Source of the DNA: Effrenium voratum
Lineage: Eukaryota > Sar > Dinophyceae > Suessiales > Symbiodiniaceae
Direction of reading: 5' to 3'
Assembly: GCA_963377175.1 (NCBI GenBank)
Contig: CAUJNA010001446.1
Span: forward strand, 1,502,065-1,566,064
DNA length: 64,000 bases
The notes under the pieces were generated by a model that saw nothing but the letters and a program-made list of their open reading frames with translations, was not told the origin of the DNA and did no database searches. A program made the position numbers and the translations under genes. This document shows, one piece after another, positions 1-10,720 of this stretch. Each line of letters opens with the position of its first letter. The first letter of the stretch is position 1.

Positions 1-57
1 TCTTAATTTGGGGTTTGTGACCAACCATGTTTAAAGGGTCGGAAGGAGACTCCAGGT
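1..57. mobile_element. Family B TIR element, right part only (B1)
   Basis: This is the right half of a family B element cut by the window edge. It ends in GGAGACTCCAGG followed by TA. Family B elements are 92-116 bp hairpins with ends CCTGGAGTCTCC and GGAGACTCCAGG and an interior containing GGGGTCATGACCCC-like palindromes. Confidence 0.75.
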
Positions 58-583
58 ACTGTGCATGGTTGCGAATACACAAATTGAAACGCTGGGAAAC
101 CCGCCCAGCAAAAAAAACAAAAACTGCGCAGGGGCCACTTTTGAGGATCAATTTTGAAGCAAACCCCACCCCACAAACAAGATTGACTAGGCCCCAGCAA
201 AGTATCAACGGGCTCAAGGGGCAGCGGCTCTGTTCGGCTCGAAACATGATTCCCTTGGCCCAGGTGTGGGGTTTGCCAAGTTTAAGAGACATGTGGTCAA
301 CCCCTTACCAAAAAAATGGTGGTATTTTTTTTTATGGAAAACCTGGTGGTGAAAAACATATATACCCGAAACCGAGTTTTTGTATTTGGAGGGGGTTTTG
401 GTTGCGCGAGGGTCCCATGGAGAACTTCCGCTTTGGGCGAAGCCTTGGGAAGTGGAAGGCAGCAATTATCAACCATCGATTTCTAGGTCCAGGGTATGAG
501 GTCGACCCTCTACTAAAACAGGAGGTACTTACCATGGAAACCCAGGTTTTTCAAAAAATACCCTGAGAAAAGTGGGTATTTGG

Positions 584-693
584 AGTAGGGGGTAGAATAA
601 GTTGGTACCAGTTTTTTTCAGCTTTGTTTAGTTTAGTAGAGGAACCCTCACCCAAAAAAAGAAACGGTCCAAGGGGACCTGGGAATTCTATCC
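584..693. mobile_element. Degenerate family A element (A0)
   Basis: The order of blocks (GGTAGAATAAG, GGTACCA, T-run, TTTAGTAGAGGAACCCTC, A-run, GGGGACCT) matches family A, but the left terminus is not recognisable and the right end reads GGGGACCTGG rather than GGGGACCTAG. It is an old copy. Confidence 0.5.
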
Positions 694-2437
694 AAACCAA
701 CCTAAAACGGACACCTGCGATCCCTGGTCGCAATTTCCCTTGTCTCATGGATTTTTTCCTCATTTGCAGCTGGATTCCCGAGGGGCCAAAGAATTACCTA
801 GACGTCCAGGGGTTGATTCCCCATGCTTTTCAACCATCGTGCTATTGGAACCAACAGCTGTTTCCCCCGGGTCATTGATGGTTTCCTGAAAAGCAGGATC
901 CCTGGAAAGAATGGGGAGGCTTCCCCTAGAAGACCCACAACATATGGTGCGAGTTGCGTCCCACAACATGGTTGTTGGTCCAATTTCTCTTTTCACTCAA
1001 TCGGCCCCAGACTCATTCGGGGGGCAGTCCTGAAAGCGACTCTCCCAGAAGGTCGCATCCCGCAAAGACCTCACCGGCGCGCAAAGCAGATCTGTTCGGC
1101 TGAGTTAGAAAGCGGCCAACGCCACCTGGGTCATAATCCACTAACAACAGGGGCTAGCTCCACGTACTTACTTACAGACCTGCTTGCTTCTTCTTGTTGG
1201 GGGGGGGGGAGGGGGGTTAGTTACTTACTTACTTACGGACCTGGGTTCCTGATGGTTATAACTTAGGTTTCCAACAACTTACGAGCCTCGCCGAACACCC
1301 AAAAATGGCAAACCCTGAGGTCGCTATCTTCACTGACCAACCAATAGGCATGAACTCAGTTTTCGCGCATGCATTCTGATCTGATTGAATATACCCCCGT
1401 AATCTCCACATACCCGCTTTTGTCGCGGGTATAGTTGAAAGAACCAGTTTTTCCATGGTAGATACAGATCTTTTATAGTCAGTGTTGAAGTCCAATTGAA
1501 GTCATATCCTAAAATAAGTGCCTGAACCCTCAAAAATTCCCTTGAACAAATTGTAGGGCTCGAGGTCTCTTTTTTTTTCCGCGGTTGGCAACTGGGGTGA
1601 GTTGGCTTCCCACGGAAACCACTTACCTGACGGTGACTGACTGACTTCACCCCATGAGTCACAATCAAACCCCTATGGCCGACCCAAACCAAGGAAAACA
1701 ACTACAAAGCCGGGGCCCGGCACCGAATTCTGGTTGGGATTTGTCCCTTACTATTTCATGACTCAAACTGCCGCAACGGTTTTGTCCCTTTGGCTTCAAG
1801 TCGATCCAGTCTCCGGGCACATGCTGTAAACGCAGGCTCCAGGGTCACACTTCCTTTGGGCATCTTTTGGCGTCGAATGAGCCTTTCGGCCAAAATTGAG
1901 GCCAAGCAAATGGCCGGGGTTTCAAAACCGTTTTGGGATCCCATTTTGGGGTAGGTGAATTCACCACCCAAAGTTTAGGCTTTATTCTAGTGGTTGGATT
2001 GGGATGTTGACTGGGGGTTCGATTTGGGTTTTGACCCATGACCTAATTCCAGTGCACGAGTTGCAAAAGGATGCAGTTCCCATGAGCGACATGTAGGAAT
2101 AATTCTAGGGGTACTTTCCATTTCCATTCTTTCCAGGGATCCGAATCTTTTCGGGAAGCCATGAAAAACCCAGGGCAAACAGCCGGTTTTTGAAAAGAAC
2201 GATGCGTGGAATCAACCCCTAGAATACTGCGTCAACGTAGGGAATGGGAAAGCCCTCCCTCCCCCCAGGCAACATAAAGGGCTTTCAACCAACCTGGTGT
2301 CCTTGAATCTACAGGCACAAGTTGCGTACATAAATGGCAATGTACACCGTGTCTAGACCGTGCCCGCTTTCCACCAACCAACCAAGCTTTCAACATCTTT
2401 CAACCGACCGACCAAGCTTTCAAACAACCACCAAACT

Positions 2438-2519
2438 CAACCAACCAACCAACCAACCAACCAACCAACCAACCAACCAACCAACCAACCAACCAACCAA
2501 CCAACCAACCAACCAACCC
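2438..2519. repeat. (CCAA)n microsatellite
   Basis: About twenty uninterrupted copies of the tetranucleotide CCAA. Looser copies of the same motif occur just upstream from about 2370. Confidence 0.95.
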
Positions 2520-2566
2520 ACCTCTTAAACCTCTCGTAAATGAATCATTCTAGGCGCAGCCCCCCC

Positions 2567-2715
2567 CCAAAAAAAAAATAAAAGGAGAAGAAAACAAACA
2601 AGCAAGCAAGAAAGAAAGACACAAAGAAAGACAGAAAGAACAAAGAAACACAAAAAAAGAAAGAAACAAACCAACAAAAAGAAAGCAAGAAAGCAAGAAA
2701 GCCACAAAGCACCTT
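2567..2715. repeat. Purine-rich AAAG/AAAC tract
   Basis: Almost pure A/G/C-interrupted adenine-rich sequence built from GAAA, CAAA and CAAG steps on the plus strand. The open frames on either strand across it are low-complexity artefacts. Confidence 0.85.
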
Positions 2716-3352
2716 CCTCTTCCTCAAAACGGGGCAGATCCACGGCCTCCGTTAAAAACCGGAAAACACGAAAAACCCACCGCCAAAACCGACCAAAAAA
2801 AAAACGGGGCAGCGGCGAAAATCTCCCACCGGGCCCCCGGGCGACATGGAGAAGCTCCGCTTCTGCTTCTCCGAAGGCTTTGGCAGCCCCGTGGTGCTGA
2901 AACCTGCTTCCCCAAAGGCTCCAATTCGATTGATTTAGGGCCTTCAAACTGGTTTTGAGACCCCCAACCACCGGTTAGCGGGGTGTCTAATGGAGGGGTC
3001 GGGTCTTCCATTGAAAGCCCCAGGAGCCTCTGGGTAAGAAAACATCCCATGTCGAGAAACCCCGAAACAGAACTCAACATGGGGGTTTTCTGGGCAACCA
3101 AAAAGGTACCCTTTGCAAAAAGGGAGAGAAGTGCCCAAAACCTCAATTCCCGAGGTTGTGCAAAATAACAAGTCACCAGCATTTTGCTTGCCCCCTACAA
3201 TGGTCTTCCGACTCAAGTCCGAAACAGAACGCAACAAGTCTGCCCTCGGAGACCAAAAAGAAACAAATGTCCAAACCCAAACGCGCAGGAGGGTCGAATC
3301 GACCCCTCTGAACGGGACACCAACAAGGGCCCTCAAATATCAACTTATCAAC

Positions 3353-3423
3353 CTAGGTCCTCCAGTAGAGGTTTGGGTTTAGGGTACCATTTTTTTTCTG
3401 TAGGGCACTACTGGGGCACCTAG
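3353..3423. mobile_element. Family A TIR element, internally deleted (A1)
   Basis: Starts CTAGGTCCTCCAGTAGAG and ends GGGGCACCTAG. At 71 bp it is shorter than the usual 106-125 bp because the middle (the GTCTATTTTAGTAGGGGAACCC block) is missing. A family H end begins 7 bp to its right. Confidence 0.8.
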
Positions 3424-3430
3424 CTTAGGT

Positions 3431-3480
3431 ACCTGGACCCTCAACATACCCTAAACATGGCATGTTACCAAAATGATGTC
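3431..3480. mobile_element. Family H terminus (H1, left end)
   Basis: Begins TACCTGGACCCTCAACATACC and continues with a degenerate form of the CCAAAATTATGGTTGGTGAATTCCC block seen in other H copies. No matching right end was found within 200 bp. Confidence 0.5.
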
Positions 3481-3690
3481 TGGTGAATTCCCTTTCGGGT
3501 GGTTCCTTCGGGTCAAGGTACTGGCAAACGAAGTGGGGCAAGACAAAGCCCACGAGACGATGGGGCCGAAGCATGAAAAAGTTGCCCGAAGGCTCCCGAT
3601 GGTTTTTCGGCTTCAAGGGGCCGGGTTCTTCATTGGAGGGCCCGGAGACCGGGTCATGAGCTTCAGGGTGTAAGGGTTGCAACCACACCT

Positions 3691-3781
3691 ACCTGGATAG
3701 CCAAGTTGCTGTTTTTTTCAGTCACCGTTGCTGGCTTTTCGGGTAAAGGGGACGGAAAAAGCAGCAACTGGCGATCCAGGT
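3691..3781. mobile_element. Family C TIR element (C1)
   Basis: Complete copy, in the reverse orientation to C5, C6 and C8. It starts CCTGGATAGCCAAGTTGCTG, ends CAGCAACTGGCGATCCAGG, and has TA on both sides. Family C elements are about 90-108 bp, with one arm reading GATCGCCAGTTGC and the other GCAACTTGGCTATC. Confidence 0.85.
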
Positions 3782-4129
3782 AGAGCCGAGTTGTTCGGAC
3801 TTTCGGGGTGTCGAAAGATCGACGCATTTTTAGGCTGCCGCAAATCCCCATCGATCGGACCCTGCAGGGTAAGAGACGTGGGTCAAAGCACAATCACCAA
3901 AATCAGGGTCACAAAATTAGGAAGCACCCATGGATGCTGAGGCAGCAAAAGTCATGCGAAACCCAACCAACAAACCAGACTACAGGAGTTGTTCCCCAGT
4001 TTTAGTGGCTGAAACAAAAGCTTCCAGTTCGTACATGAGCTTCTTGAAGAAACAAATAGAATAGGTGACCCCGCAAAATGGCCTGTGTGCTTCCGTTTTG
4101 TTTCCTTTGAACCCGAAACCAGAAACACC

Positions 4130-4220
4130 ACCTGGACCCTCAAACTACCCTCAAGAATGGGAACTCACCAACCATGACTTTGGCTGGCAATCGCCCATCT
4201 GCATGGTAGTAGGTCCAGGT
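4130..4220. mobile_element. Family H TIR element (H2)
   Basis: Starts ACCTGGACCCTCAAACTACC and ends GTAGTAGGTCCAGGT followed by A. The interior has the H-specific GGGAACTCACCAACCATGA block. The left flank reads CA rather than TA. Confidence 0.65.
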
Positions 4221-4410
4221 ATGACCCACTTAGCCTTCAGTTGGGTCCACCCAGTCACTGAGTCCAAAAAACCCCGGCGGCTGTGGCCCCTTGGCGAATC
4301 GAACAGTCTCTGGCTCTGCCTCCGCCCCGTGGGCGTTGTCCAGGTGCCAGCCTGCAACACCAGGTGCCCCAAACATATCATGGCCCAATCATGGCGTAGG
4401 TGGCCTTTAT

Positions 4411-4529
4411 CTAGGTCCTCCAGTAGAGAGGTTAGGGTTTAGGGTACCAACTGTTTGCTGTAGTCTATTTTAGTACGGGAACTCTCCCACAAAAAAGTGT
4501 GTAAAAGGTCACCTTGCTGGGGGACCTAG
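4411..4529. mobile_element. Family A TIR element (A2)
   Basis: Reference copy of family A, 119 bp. Left end CTAGGTCCTCCAGTAGAGAG, right end GCTGGGGGACCTAG. Interior blocks in order: GTTAGGGTTTAGGGTACC, a T-rich step, CTGTAGTCTATTTTAGTA, GAACTCTCCC, an A-run, and GTAAAAGG. The CTAG at each end contains a TA step, so the element proper may be GGTCC...GGACC flanked by TA. Confidence 0.88.
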
Positions 4530-4748
4530 TTCATGAAAATGGATGGGCTTCCCTGGTACCCCCCCACCGACTAACAGACCCCTGTGGAAAGACGACTTTC
4601 CTCTTGGAAAGGGGCCAAATGTGCACTTCCATGTTACTTGGTGGGAGGGTAGATGAGCAGGTAAGCCAGGAACCGCCCTGGCTTTTTGAAAGCCCAAGCC
4701 AGAAAGGACAGCTATGCCCTACGGAGAACGCAGAAACGCACACCCCCG

Positions 4749-4769
4749 TAACCACACACACACACACCC
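4749..4769. repeat. (CA)n microsatellite
   Basis: Short CA dinucleotide run, ACACACACACACACCCC. Confidence 0.8.
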
Positions 4770-5902
4770 CACCTTTCTGCAATGGGTATGAGTCCGGTAT
4801 ATGTTGAGATGCTGTGCAGGTGGGCTGCTGGCTGCTCCATGTTCTCATAACAAAGACAAAGTATGGTTGCAAGAAACCCCAGGGTCTGTCTCAAAATGGG
4901 ACTTGGACCGTTTTGGACCAAGGGTACTCTGACCCAGAGCAAACCCCTCCAATGGCTTACCAACATATTTTCCTACAAAGCCAAATCGGGGGTTCACCAA
5001 AAGGAAAATCGAGGTCCATTCGCTTTGGGCAAGTGGATCCTAGAAATCCGTGTCGGACAAATAGTAAGTATTCGATCCATGTTCCATTTGGCTTTTGAAG
5101 GGTGGCAAGCACGCGGTGCCCTATACAGGTCAACAGAGTGAATGGGTTGGCGCGAGTTTGTCAGGCTGCCATCTCTCCGTTCCGCTGATTCGCATCATTG
5201 CTGTCTGCTTCTTTCAAAAGCAACCCGCTCGAAGTAGCGCAGACTGCGCACGCAAGCTGCCCGGGCATCGCCTTCACGTCTTGACTCCGCGCATTGACGG
5301 TGGGCACTGAATGCTGGACAAAGGCGAAGCTTTGAACCCTAAGGGTCACCTCTCCAATGCACACCCCATAAGGGGTCCTCCAATGCAGAACCCGCTTGGC
5401 GACCAATTCCTCCAGGAGCCAAACAAAAACAACCCATTTTGAGGATTTGCCCAAAATCAATCAAGACCCTTAGGGCAGCATATTTCGTTTGGCCCAGGGA
5501 AGCGCCACTCTTGCCAAGATGATTTGTTTATTTATTATTTTTCCTTTTTGGCCCAGAAGGGCCTCATAGCCAGGTATGTTTGCTGACGCAAACGAGCCAA
5601 GTGGTCACCCGTCCAGTGATGCGAAGCTCTGTGAATTTATGTCGACCCCATATGAATCAACCCAAGCTTGCTAAGGAATTTTGTTCCCCTGACTGATGAT
5701 ACCCCACTAAACTCATGGGACTGGTCCGGCCTGTGGCGTTCCTTTTGTTTTTGTTTGTCCCGTCGCTTAGTTTCGCTTGCCATTGAGCATTGGAGCCTTC
5801 AAGGCGCCAGGAACTCGGAAGTGGGCCTCTTCTCAAAGCGTTCAGGTCTCCAACCCATTGCCTGGAATATCGCATAAGAAAAATGCGCCAGGCTCCGAAG
5901 AT

Positions 5903-5997
5903 ACCTGGAGTCTCCTTCTGACCCTTGAAAAATCTCATACCCAAAATTAAGATTCGGGTCATGACCCCTAGAAAAAGGGGGCATGGAGACTCCAGGT
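5903..5997. mobile_element. Family B TIR element (B2)
   Basis: CCTGGAGTCTCCTTCTGACCC at the left and GCATGGAGACTCCAGG at the right, with TA on both sides. The two arms belong to different subtypes (TTCTGACC on the left, CATG on the right). Confidence 0.88.
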
Positions 5998-6122
5998 ATG
6001 TTTTGGCGTGTGCTCCATTCGATTTGGGCCCAGTCCACGTCGGACTGTGGATGATTGCATCTGGGAGAGACCAACTCGCAACGCAAACTTGCCAGGTCTT
6101 CCCAGCAATGCGGTGTTCAAGT

Positions 6123-6194
6123 ACCTGGACCCTCAACCTACCCATAAAAAAGTGGGTTAAAGCACATTTTTCAAAAAAACATGAGGGTTCAGGT
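6123..6194. mobile_element. Family H TIR element, compact (H3)
   Basis: A 72 bp hairpin with CCTGGACCCTCAACCTACCC at the left, ATGAGGGTTCAGG at the right and TA on both sides. The interior is nearly only A-rich spacer. Confidence 0.75.
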
Positions 6195-6368
6195 AGAGGG
6201 TTGAATTGGGGATTTTGACCCTTGAATCTTGTGGCGAGCTTGACACGGCCAGCGGGTTTTTCTTTACCGATCTGACCCGAGCGAACTACCCGTCAAAAGG
6301 GAATTCACTCAGAATTTTGGGCCAATCAATTGCGTCTAAGGGTAGTTTGAGGGTCCACGTGAGCCCTA

Positions 6369-6486
6369 CTAGCTCCTCCAGTAGAGAGGTTAGGGTTTAG
6401 GGTACCAACTTTTCTGTAGTCGATTTTAGTGGCGGAACCCTCCCCAAAAAAAGTTGGTGAGAAAGGGCACCTAGCTGGGGACCTAG
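6369..6486. mobile_element. Family A TIR element (A3)
   Basis: Left end CTAGCTCCTCCAGTAGAGAG (one substitution from the family form), right end GCTGGGGACCTAG. The full interior is present. Confidence 0.87.
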
Positions 6487-7152
6487 ACTATCTGGTCCAG
6501 CATAAGTAGCGCCCGAGGCCGGCCGGATTTCGATGGGAAAGAAAGGAATCGGCACCTACTTCGCGTTGGTTGATTTTACAAAGGGGCCCACCCCCTCTTA
6601 AAAACAAACCGACTCACTTCCGATCGAGTGGATTGGCAAAGTCCGAACCTGTTGTTTGCAACTGACCTGGCTGGTCTTTCTGCACCCTCAAGCTGCCCAA
6701 TGATGTTGAGCAATCACCCCATTGCTTCGTTGTTTCGGGCCCAGGAACTCAGGGAGTAAGCAAAAGGGTCTTCGGTGAGCAGGAACCCCGGCGAGCGAGC
6801 AACTTCGCTCGGCCGAGCCTATCTGCGAGGTCCATGCACATGAGATTGAGGCCTCAAGAGTGACAAAATCTCCTCCACGTCCGCCCTACCTTAAGGGGGA
6901 GCCGGGTGAGGTGGATGTCGCGCAAGTCCATTTTTGTTTTGTCTTCCCCAAATCAACGAAAATGAAACCATAAATGGAATTCCAGGGGTCACCCCATTCC
7001 ATTTTTTAAGGGTGGGGATTCCTCCACAAACATTGCTGACTGCTTCAACGTGCCGGGAGATTTCACCTTAACCAGCAATGTTGCCTCGAGCTGGAACGCT
7101 TTCAGGCGAACGTAAGTGCTGAGCTTCAAACCTGCATTCCAGCAACCACCTA
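6487..7152. other. Gene-free stretch, nothing recognised
   Basis: No open frame of note on either strand and no repeat family that I could match elsewhere in the window. Confidence 0.5.
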
Positions 7153-7262
7153 CTCAGTTGTTCAGTGACCCTGGAAAAAAAGGGAACCCTTTTTGGGGAA
7201 GACCATTTTTAGTGGGGCAGCCACGAAAAAAAAAGGGAAAAGGGTGCCACTGAACAACTGAG
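7153..7262. mobile_element. Family D TIR element (D1)
   Basis: Ends CTCAGTTGTTCAGTG and CACTGAACAACTGAG are perfect inverted copies. The interior contains GGGAACCC, GAAGACC and AGTGGGGCAGCCAC. A second copy (D2) lies at 33824-33946. Confidence 0.88.
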
Positions 7263-7619
7263 CAGAACATCACTGCTTGCGGTCAATGCTTATACCTTGT
7301 TCTCTACCAGTCTTCCTTTTGATATGCCAGGTTCCTTCAAGGCAAGACAAAGGAGACACGCAACCATCGGTGTTCGGTTGATACCGAGCGGTTGGTACCG
7401 CTGCGAAATCTACAGCAAGAACGGGATCTGCTTTGTGCTCCGCAACGACACTTCTTCTAGTTGGCACTTCTCTACTCTAGACTCTACAGAGCAACGCTAG
7501 ATTTCTGCCGGACCATGGTTGTCTGCTCCGCTTTTGTCAGCACCGCATGAAAGCAAGCACTGCGAGGTTCAACAACATTCACTCATTCAAAATCCTGCAG
7601 TGGCGCGGCGCTCATGCCA

Positions 7620-7800
7620 AACGCCTTCTCTTAGCAGCGCCCACATCCAGCAAGCACTGCACAACTGCCGGATGGCCTTGAACTGCAGCAAGAGATTCAC
7701 TCGTGTTGTCCGCCTTCTCTTTGTCACCGGCATCCAGCAAGCACTGCACAACTGCCGGATGGCCTTGAACTGCAGCAAGATGCACCTTCTCTTTGTCAAG
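7620..7800 (-). pseudogene. Ankyrin-repeat remnant downstream of ankyrin gene A
   Basis: Two stretches of near-identical DNA (near 7648-7694 and 7736-7790) correspond on the minus strand to the AAVQGHPAVVQCLLDAG part of the ankyrin repeats in the gene at 8082-9176. They are in shifted frames and separated by small deletions. They lie about 300-500 bp beyond the stop of that gene on its own strand, so they look like decayed 3' repeats of the same gene after a rearrangement rather than an independent gene. Confidence 0.65.
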
Positions 7801-8081
7801 CGCCCTAGGAGCGTCGGAAAGCAGAAAACTGCTATTCGCAAGTAACCGGATGAATGACCCGGCATTTTGGATTCAGCCGTGCGCTCGTGGGCTCTTGGGG
7901 CCGATCATAAACCGAGGCCCCCCCGCGCTAAATGCTCACGCTTTCGCTTGGCCTGCTTCTTACGGGCTTTGGAGTCTTGATTCCGCAAACGTCTCAGCGT
8001 CAGATCGTCCCAAGCCCAAGCCTCTTTTGTTGGCCTTGGTGAGCAATCGCCTGGCTTGCTTCCCCGTTAAATTCCTCCGGC

Positions 8082-9176
8082 TCAACAGCGCGTCGCGGCC
8101 CTCTGCCAGAACGGTTCCAGGAGCCCGGGCAGCTCCACCGCTGTGCCACGGCCCTCAGGCTTGAGACACAGGCATCGCTTCACCACCTGCGCGTGGGCAA
8201 GCACCGCCCTCCCCCCCAGGTCAAATTGCGATGGATGCTTGCCTTTCGAGATCCTTTCAGGAACACCTGGCTTGCAAGAAGCTTTATGCACAACCGCCAG
8301 ATGGCCCCGGAATGCAGCAAAAAACAACGCTGTGGTGCCATTCTTGTCTGCCTTCTCTTTGTCAGCACCTTCATCCAGCAAGCACTGCACAACTGCCTGG
8401 CGGTCCATCAATGCAGCAAGATGCAACGGTGTTCTTGCCCCGTTGTCCGCCTTCTCTTTGTCAGCACCGGCATCAAGCAAGCACTGCACAACTGCCAGGT
8501 GTCCCTGCAATGAAGCAATGTGCAACGGTGATCTGCCCGCATTCTCCGCCTTCTCTTTGTCAACACACGCATCCAGCAAGCACTGCGCAACTGCCTGGCG
8601 GTCCATGAATGCAGCAAGATGCAACGGTGATCTGCCCGCATTATCCGCCTTCTCTTTGTCAGCACCGGCATCAAGCAAGCACTGCACAACTGTCGGATGG
8701 CCTTGAACTGCAGCAAGATGCAACGCTGATTCACCCGCGTTGTCCGCCTTCTCTTTGTCAGCACCGGCATCCAGCAAGCACTGCGCGACTGCCTGGTGGC
8801 CCCACCATGCAGCAATATGCAACGGTGTTGCGCCATCATTGTCTGCCTTCTCTTTGTCAGCACCGGCAGCCAGCAAGCAGCGCACAACTTCCAGATGGCC
8901 GCTTGCGGCAGCGTCAAACAAAGGTGTCACATGTCTGATTCTGTCAGCAGCATTGGGATCATGAGGCTTCTCCAGCAGCTCTATCACATGTTGTACGTCG
9001 CCTCTTGCCGCCGCATGCAGCAAGTCGATGCAAGTTGTCAGACAGTCTGCTTCATCTGTGGCTGCTTCAACGTATTGCCGTTTGATGGCCGTCAAGCAGC
9101 CGGCATTATCCCATGAACTCTGTGGGGCCAACATGCCTGCGTCGCCAGCCAAAGCGAGCTGCCTAAAATTCAACAT
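8082..9176 (-). CDS. Ankyrin-repeat protein A (3' end rearranged)
   Basis: An intronless frame of 364 residues from the ATG at 9176. The frame is open two codons further upstream, but only from a TTG. Residues 1-75 form a leader (MLNFRQLALAGDAG...) shared with ankyrin gene B. Then come about seven 33-residue ankyrin repeats with the TPLHIAA..GH..VVQCLLDAGADKEKADN pattern. Ankyrin repeats are protein-binding scaffolds; the partner is unknown. After the repeat ending HLAVVH (DNA near 8285) the homology stops in mid-repeat and about 65 unrelated residues follow to the stop. Gene B continues normally at that point, and ankyrin scraps reappear near 7.6-7.8 kb. This suggests that a rearrangement replaced the original C-terminus. 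Expression is uncertain: it may be a functional truncated paralogue or a young pseudogene. Confidence 0.82.
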   Translation of the reverse strand: MLNFRQLALAGDAGMLAPQSSWDNAGCLTAIKRQYVEAATDEADCLTTCIDLLHAAARGDVQHVIELLEKPHDPNAADRIRHVTPLFDAAASGHLEVVRCLLAAGADKEKADNDGATPLHIAAWWGHQAVAQCLLDAGADKEKADNAGESALHLAAVQGHPTVVQCLLDAGADKEKADNAGRSPLHLAAFMDRQAVAQCLLDACVDKEKAENAGRSPLHIASLQGHLAVVQCLLDAGADKEKADNGARTPLHLAALMDRQAVVQCLLDEGADKEKADKNGTTALFFAAFRGHLAVVHKASCKPGVPERISKGKHPSQFDLGGRAVLAHAQVVKRCLCLKPEGRGTAVELPGLLEPFWQRAATRC

Positions 9177-10080
9177 AAGCAATCCTTACTTGGTCAGGGA
9201 CCATAAAAAGAAAGGACAACCTCATGTGTGAACACACAAATACCAAAAAAAGAAAGAAAAGAAAAGCCGAATGCCAGTGAGCAACTGGGAATCTTTTGGC
9301 CAGTGTTGAAGAAACAATCCCCCGCCTCCTGTCCGCCCAGCTCGTCCCACCACAGAGAATACTCTGCCATTGTTATCACATCCGTGCCATCGAGCAAGCG
9401 AATTGGAATCGCCTGCGCTTGAGCTGAATGTGTCTCATAATTGTGCATGAAATGTGTGTGTGTGTCTGTAACAAGTAGGCACAATTCAAGCTCCAAAATT
9501 ACATATCTTGAAAGAACACCAAACAGGAACAACTCGAGCGTTTGAGCTGAAACCAGCAAGCAAAGTAAGTTTCAGCCACCCCAAAAACCTCGACGAGCAC
9601 TGGCTCAGAAAAACTCGGCCACTTGCCTAGTTGCTCCTTTCGGGAACATGGCAAACATCTGCTTCTCCCGCGCCACAACGGGGGGGGGGGCAGTACGCTG
9701 TAAGCAAACACAGGGAGACTATTCACGGTCAGAAATCAACCTTGGATGAATCCGGATGGTACTCATCCGAAGAGTCGATTTTCAACAAACATGGACTTAT
9801 CACCCACTTCAGGAACCACGCCACAGTGGACAGGGACACTCCCAAACGCCTGAGGGCCTTTCCGAAACTTGGCAAATCTACGTCGGGTACTTCAAAATAA
9901 TGGTCTATCCTAAAAACTATATAGATATACCTGGAGTCTCCATGAGCCTTTAAAAATGGTTCAGACTCCCCAAAATTAAGAAATGGGTCATGACCCCTTT
10001 TTCTAGAAGTCATGGAGACTCCACCTACACGAGCTAGTGAAAGCCGACCCTGGCACACACACAGTCAGGTGAATCGAAAA
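9177..10080. repeat. Segmental duplication, copy A upstream flank
   Basis: The 5' flank of ankyrin gene A is clearly homologous to the flank of gene B at 15488-16485. Shared landmarks in order are AGCAATCCTTACTTGGTCAGG, GAGCAACTGGGAATCTTTTGG, CTCCTGTCCGCCCAGCTCG, GTGTCTCATAATTGTGCA, the ACTCATCCGA block, GACACTCCCAAACGCCTG and CAGTCAGGTGAATCGA. A family B element interrupts this copy only. Confidence 0.85.
9929..10026. mobile_element. Family B TIR element inside the duplication (B3)
   Basis: CCTGGAGTCTCCATGAGCC at the left and GTCATGGAGACTCCACC at the right, with TA on both sides. The paralogous position near 16401-16430 has only a TA run, so this copy was probably inserted after the duplication. 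Confidence 0.88.
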
Positions 10081-10212
10081 GGTGTCCGCAAGGGGCGTCT
10101 AAGGGCCACCCCACGTCGCACCGGCTCCGGGTGCCAAGCCACAAACCCAAAAACTGGTCGGACGGCAGTCCGAGAACACGTCACAGCGAGAGTACCAAGC
10201 TACAAACCCAAA

Positions 10213-10329
10213 CTAGGTCCTTCGGTAGAGAGGTTAGAATAGGGGCACCCTTTTTTCTGTAGTCTATTTTGGTAGGGGGACCCTCCCCCAAAAAAGAAAA
10301 CGGTAAACGGGCACTACTGGGGGACCTAG
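10213..10329. mobile_element. Family A TIR element (A4)
   Basis: Left end CTAGGTCCTTCGGTAGAGAG, right end CTACTGGGGGACCTAG, complete interior. Confidence 0.88.
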
Positions 10330-10408
10330 CAAAACTGCTCGGACGGATGCAGAACATAGAACACATCATGGTGGCTGACTCAATTGGCCCACCTCGATCA
10401 AAACAGAT

Positions 10409-10506
10409 ACCTAGAGTCTCCATGACCCCTTTGAAAATGGGGTCATTACCCAAAATTAAGAAATGGGTCATGACCCCTTTTTGTAGGGGTCATGCAGACT
10501 CCAGGT
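10409..10506. mobile_element. Family B TIR element (B4)
   Basis: CCTAGAGTCTCCATGACCCC at the left and GTCATGCAGACTCCAGG at the right, TA on both sides. Both arms are the CATG subtype. Confidence 0.87.
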
Positions 10507-10666
10507 AAGGGGAAAAAACACGTTTCAAGCGACCCAAAACACCAGCTGCTTTTGTCGACCCACAGCCCTCCTTGCCGGCCCTCAGAAGGGAAGAGGTGTG
10601 GACTCCGCTCAAGAGCTTTCATCGGGAGCCTTTGGGATAAATTGGATCATGATCCCAATGACCCCA

Positions 10667-10686
10667 TGTGTGTGTGTGTGTGTTTT
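10667..10686. repeat. (GT)n microsatellite
   Basis: GTGTGTGTGTGTGTGTGTTT just left of the large telomere-like element. Confidence 0.85.
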
Positions 10687-10720
10687 TGTAAAAAACAATC
10701 CCGCGTCATAGAGAGCTTAG

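Larger units (their letters stand above)
58..3352. other. Gene-free repeat-rich DNA
   Basis: No open frame here looks like a gene: the longer frames have no recognisable domain and overlap low-complexity DNA. The stretch holds a degenerate family A element, a TTAC microsatellite near 1225-1243, a CCAA microsatellite and a purine-rich tract (listed separately). The rest is unassigned. Confidence 0.6.

Noticed and set aside
8300..9000. CRISPR-like regularly spaced repeats
   Set aside because: The regular spacing of about 99 bp is the ankyrin codon period, the frame is open throughout, and there are no unrelated spacers.
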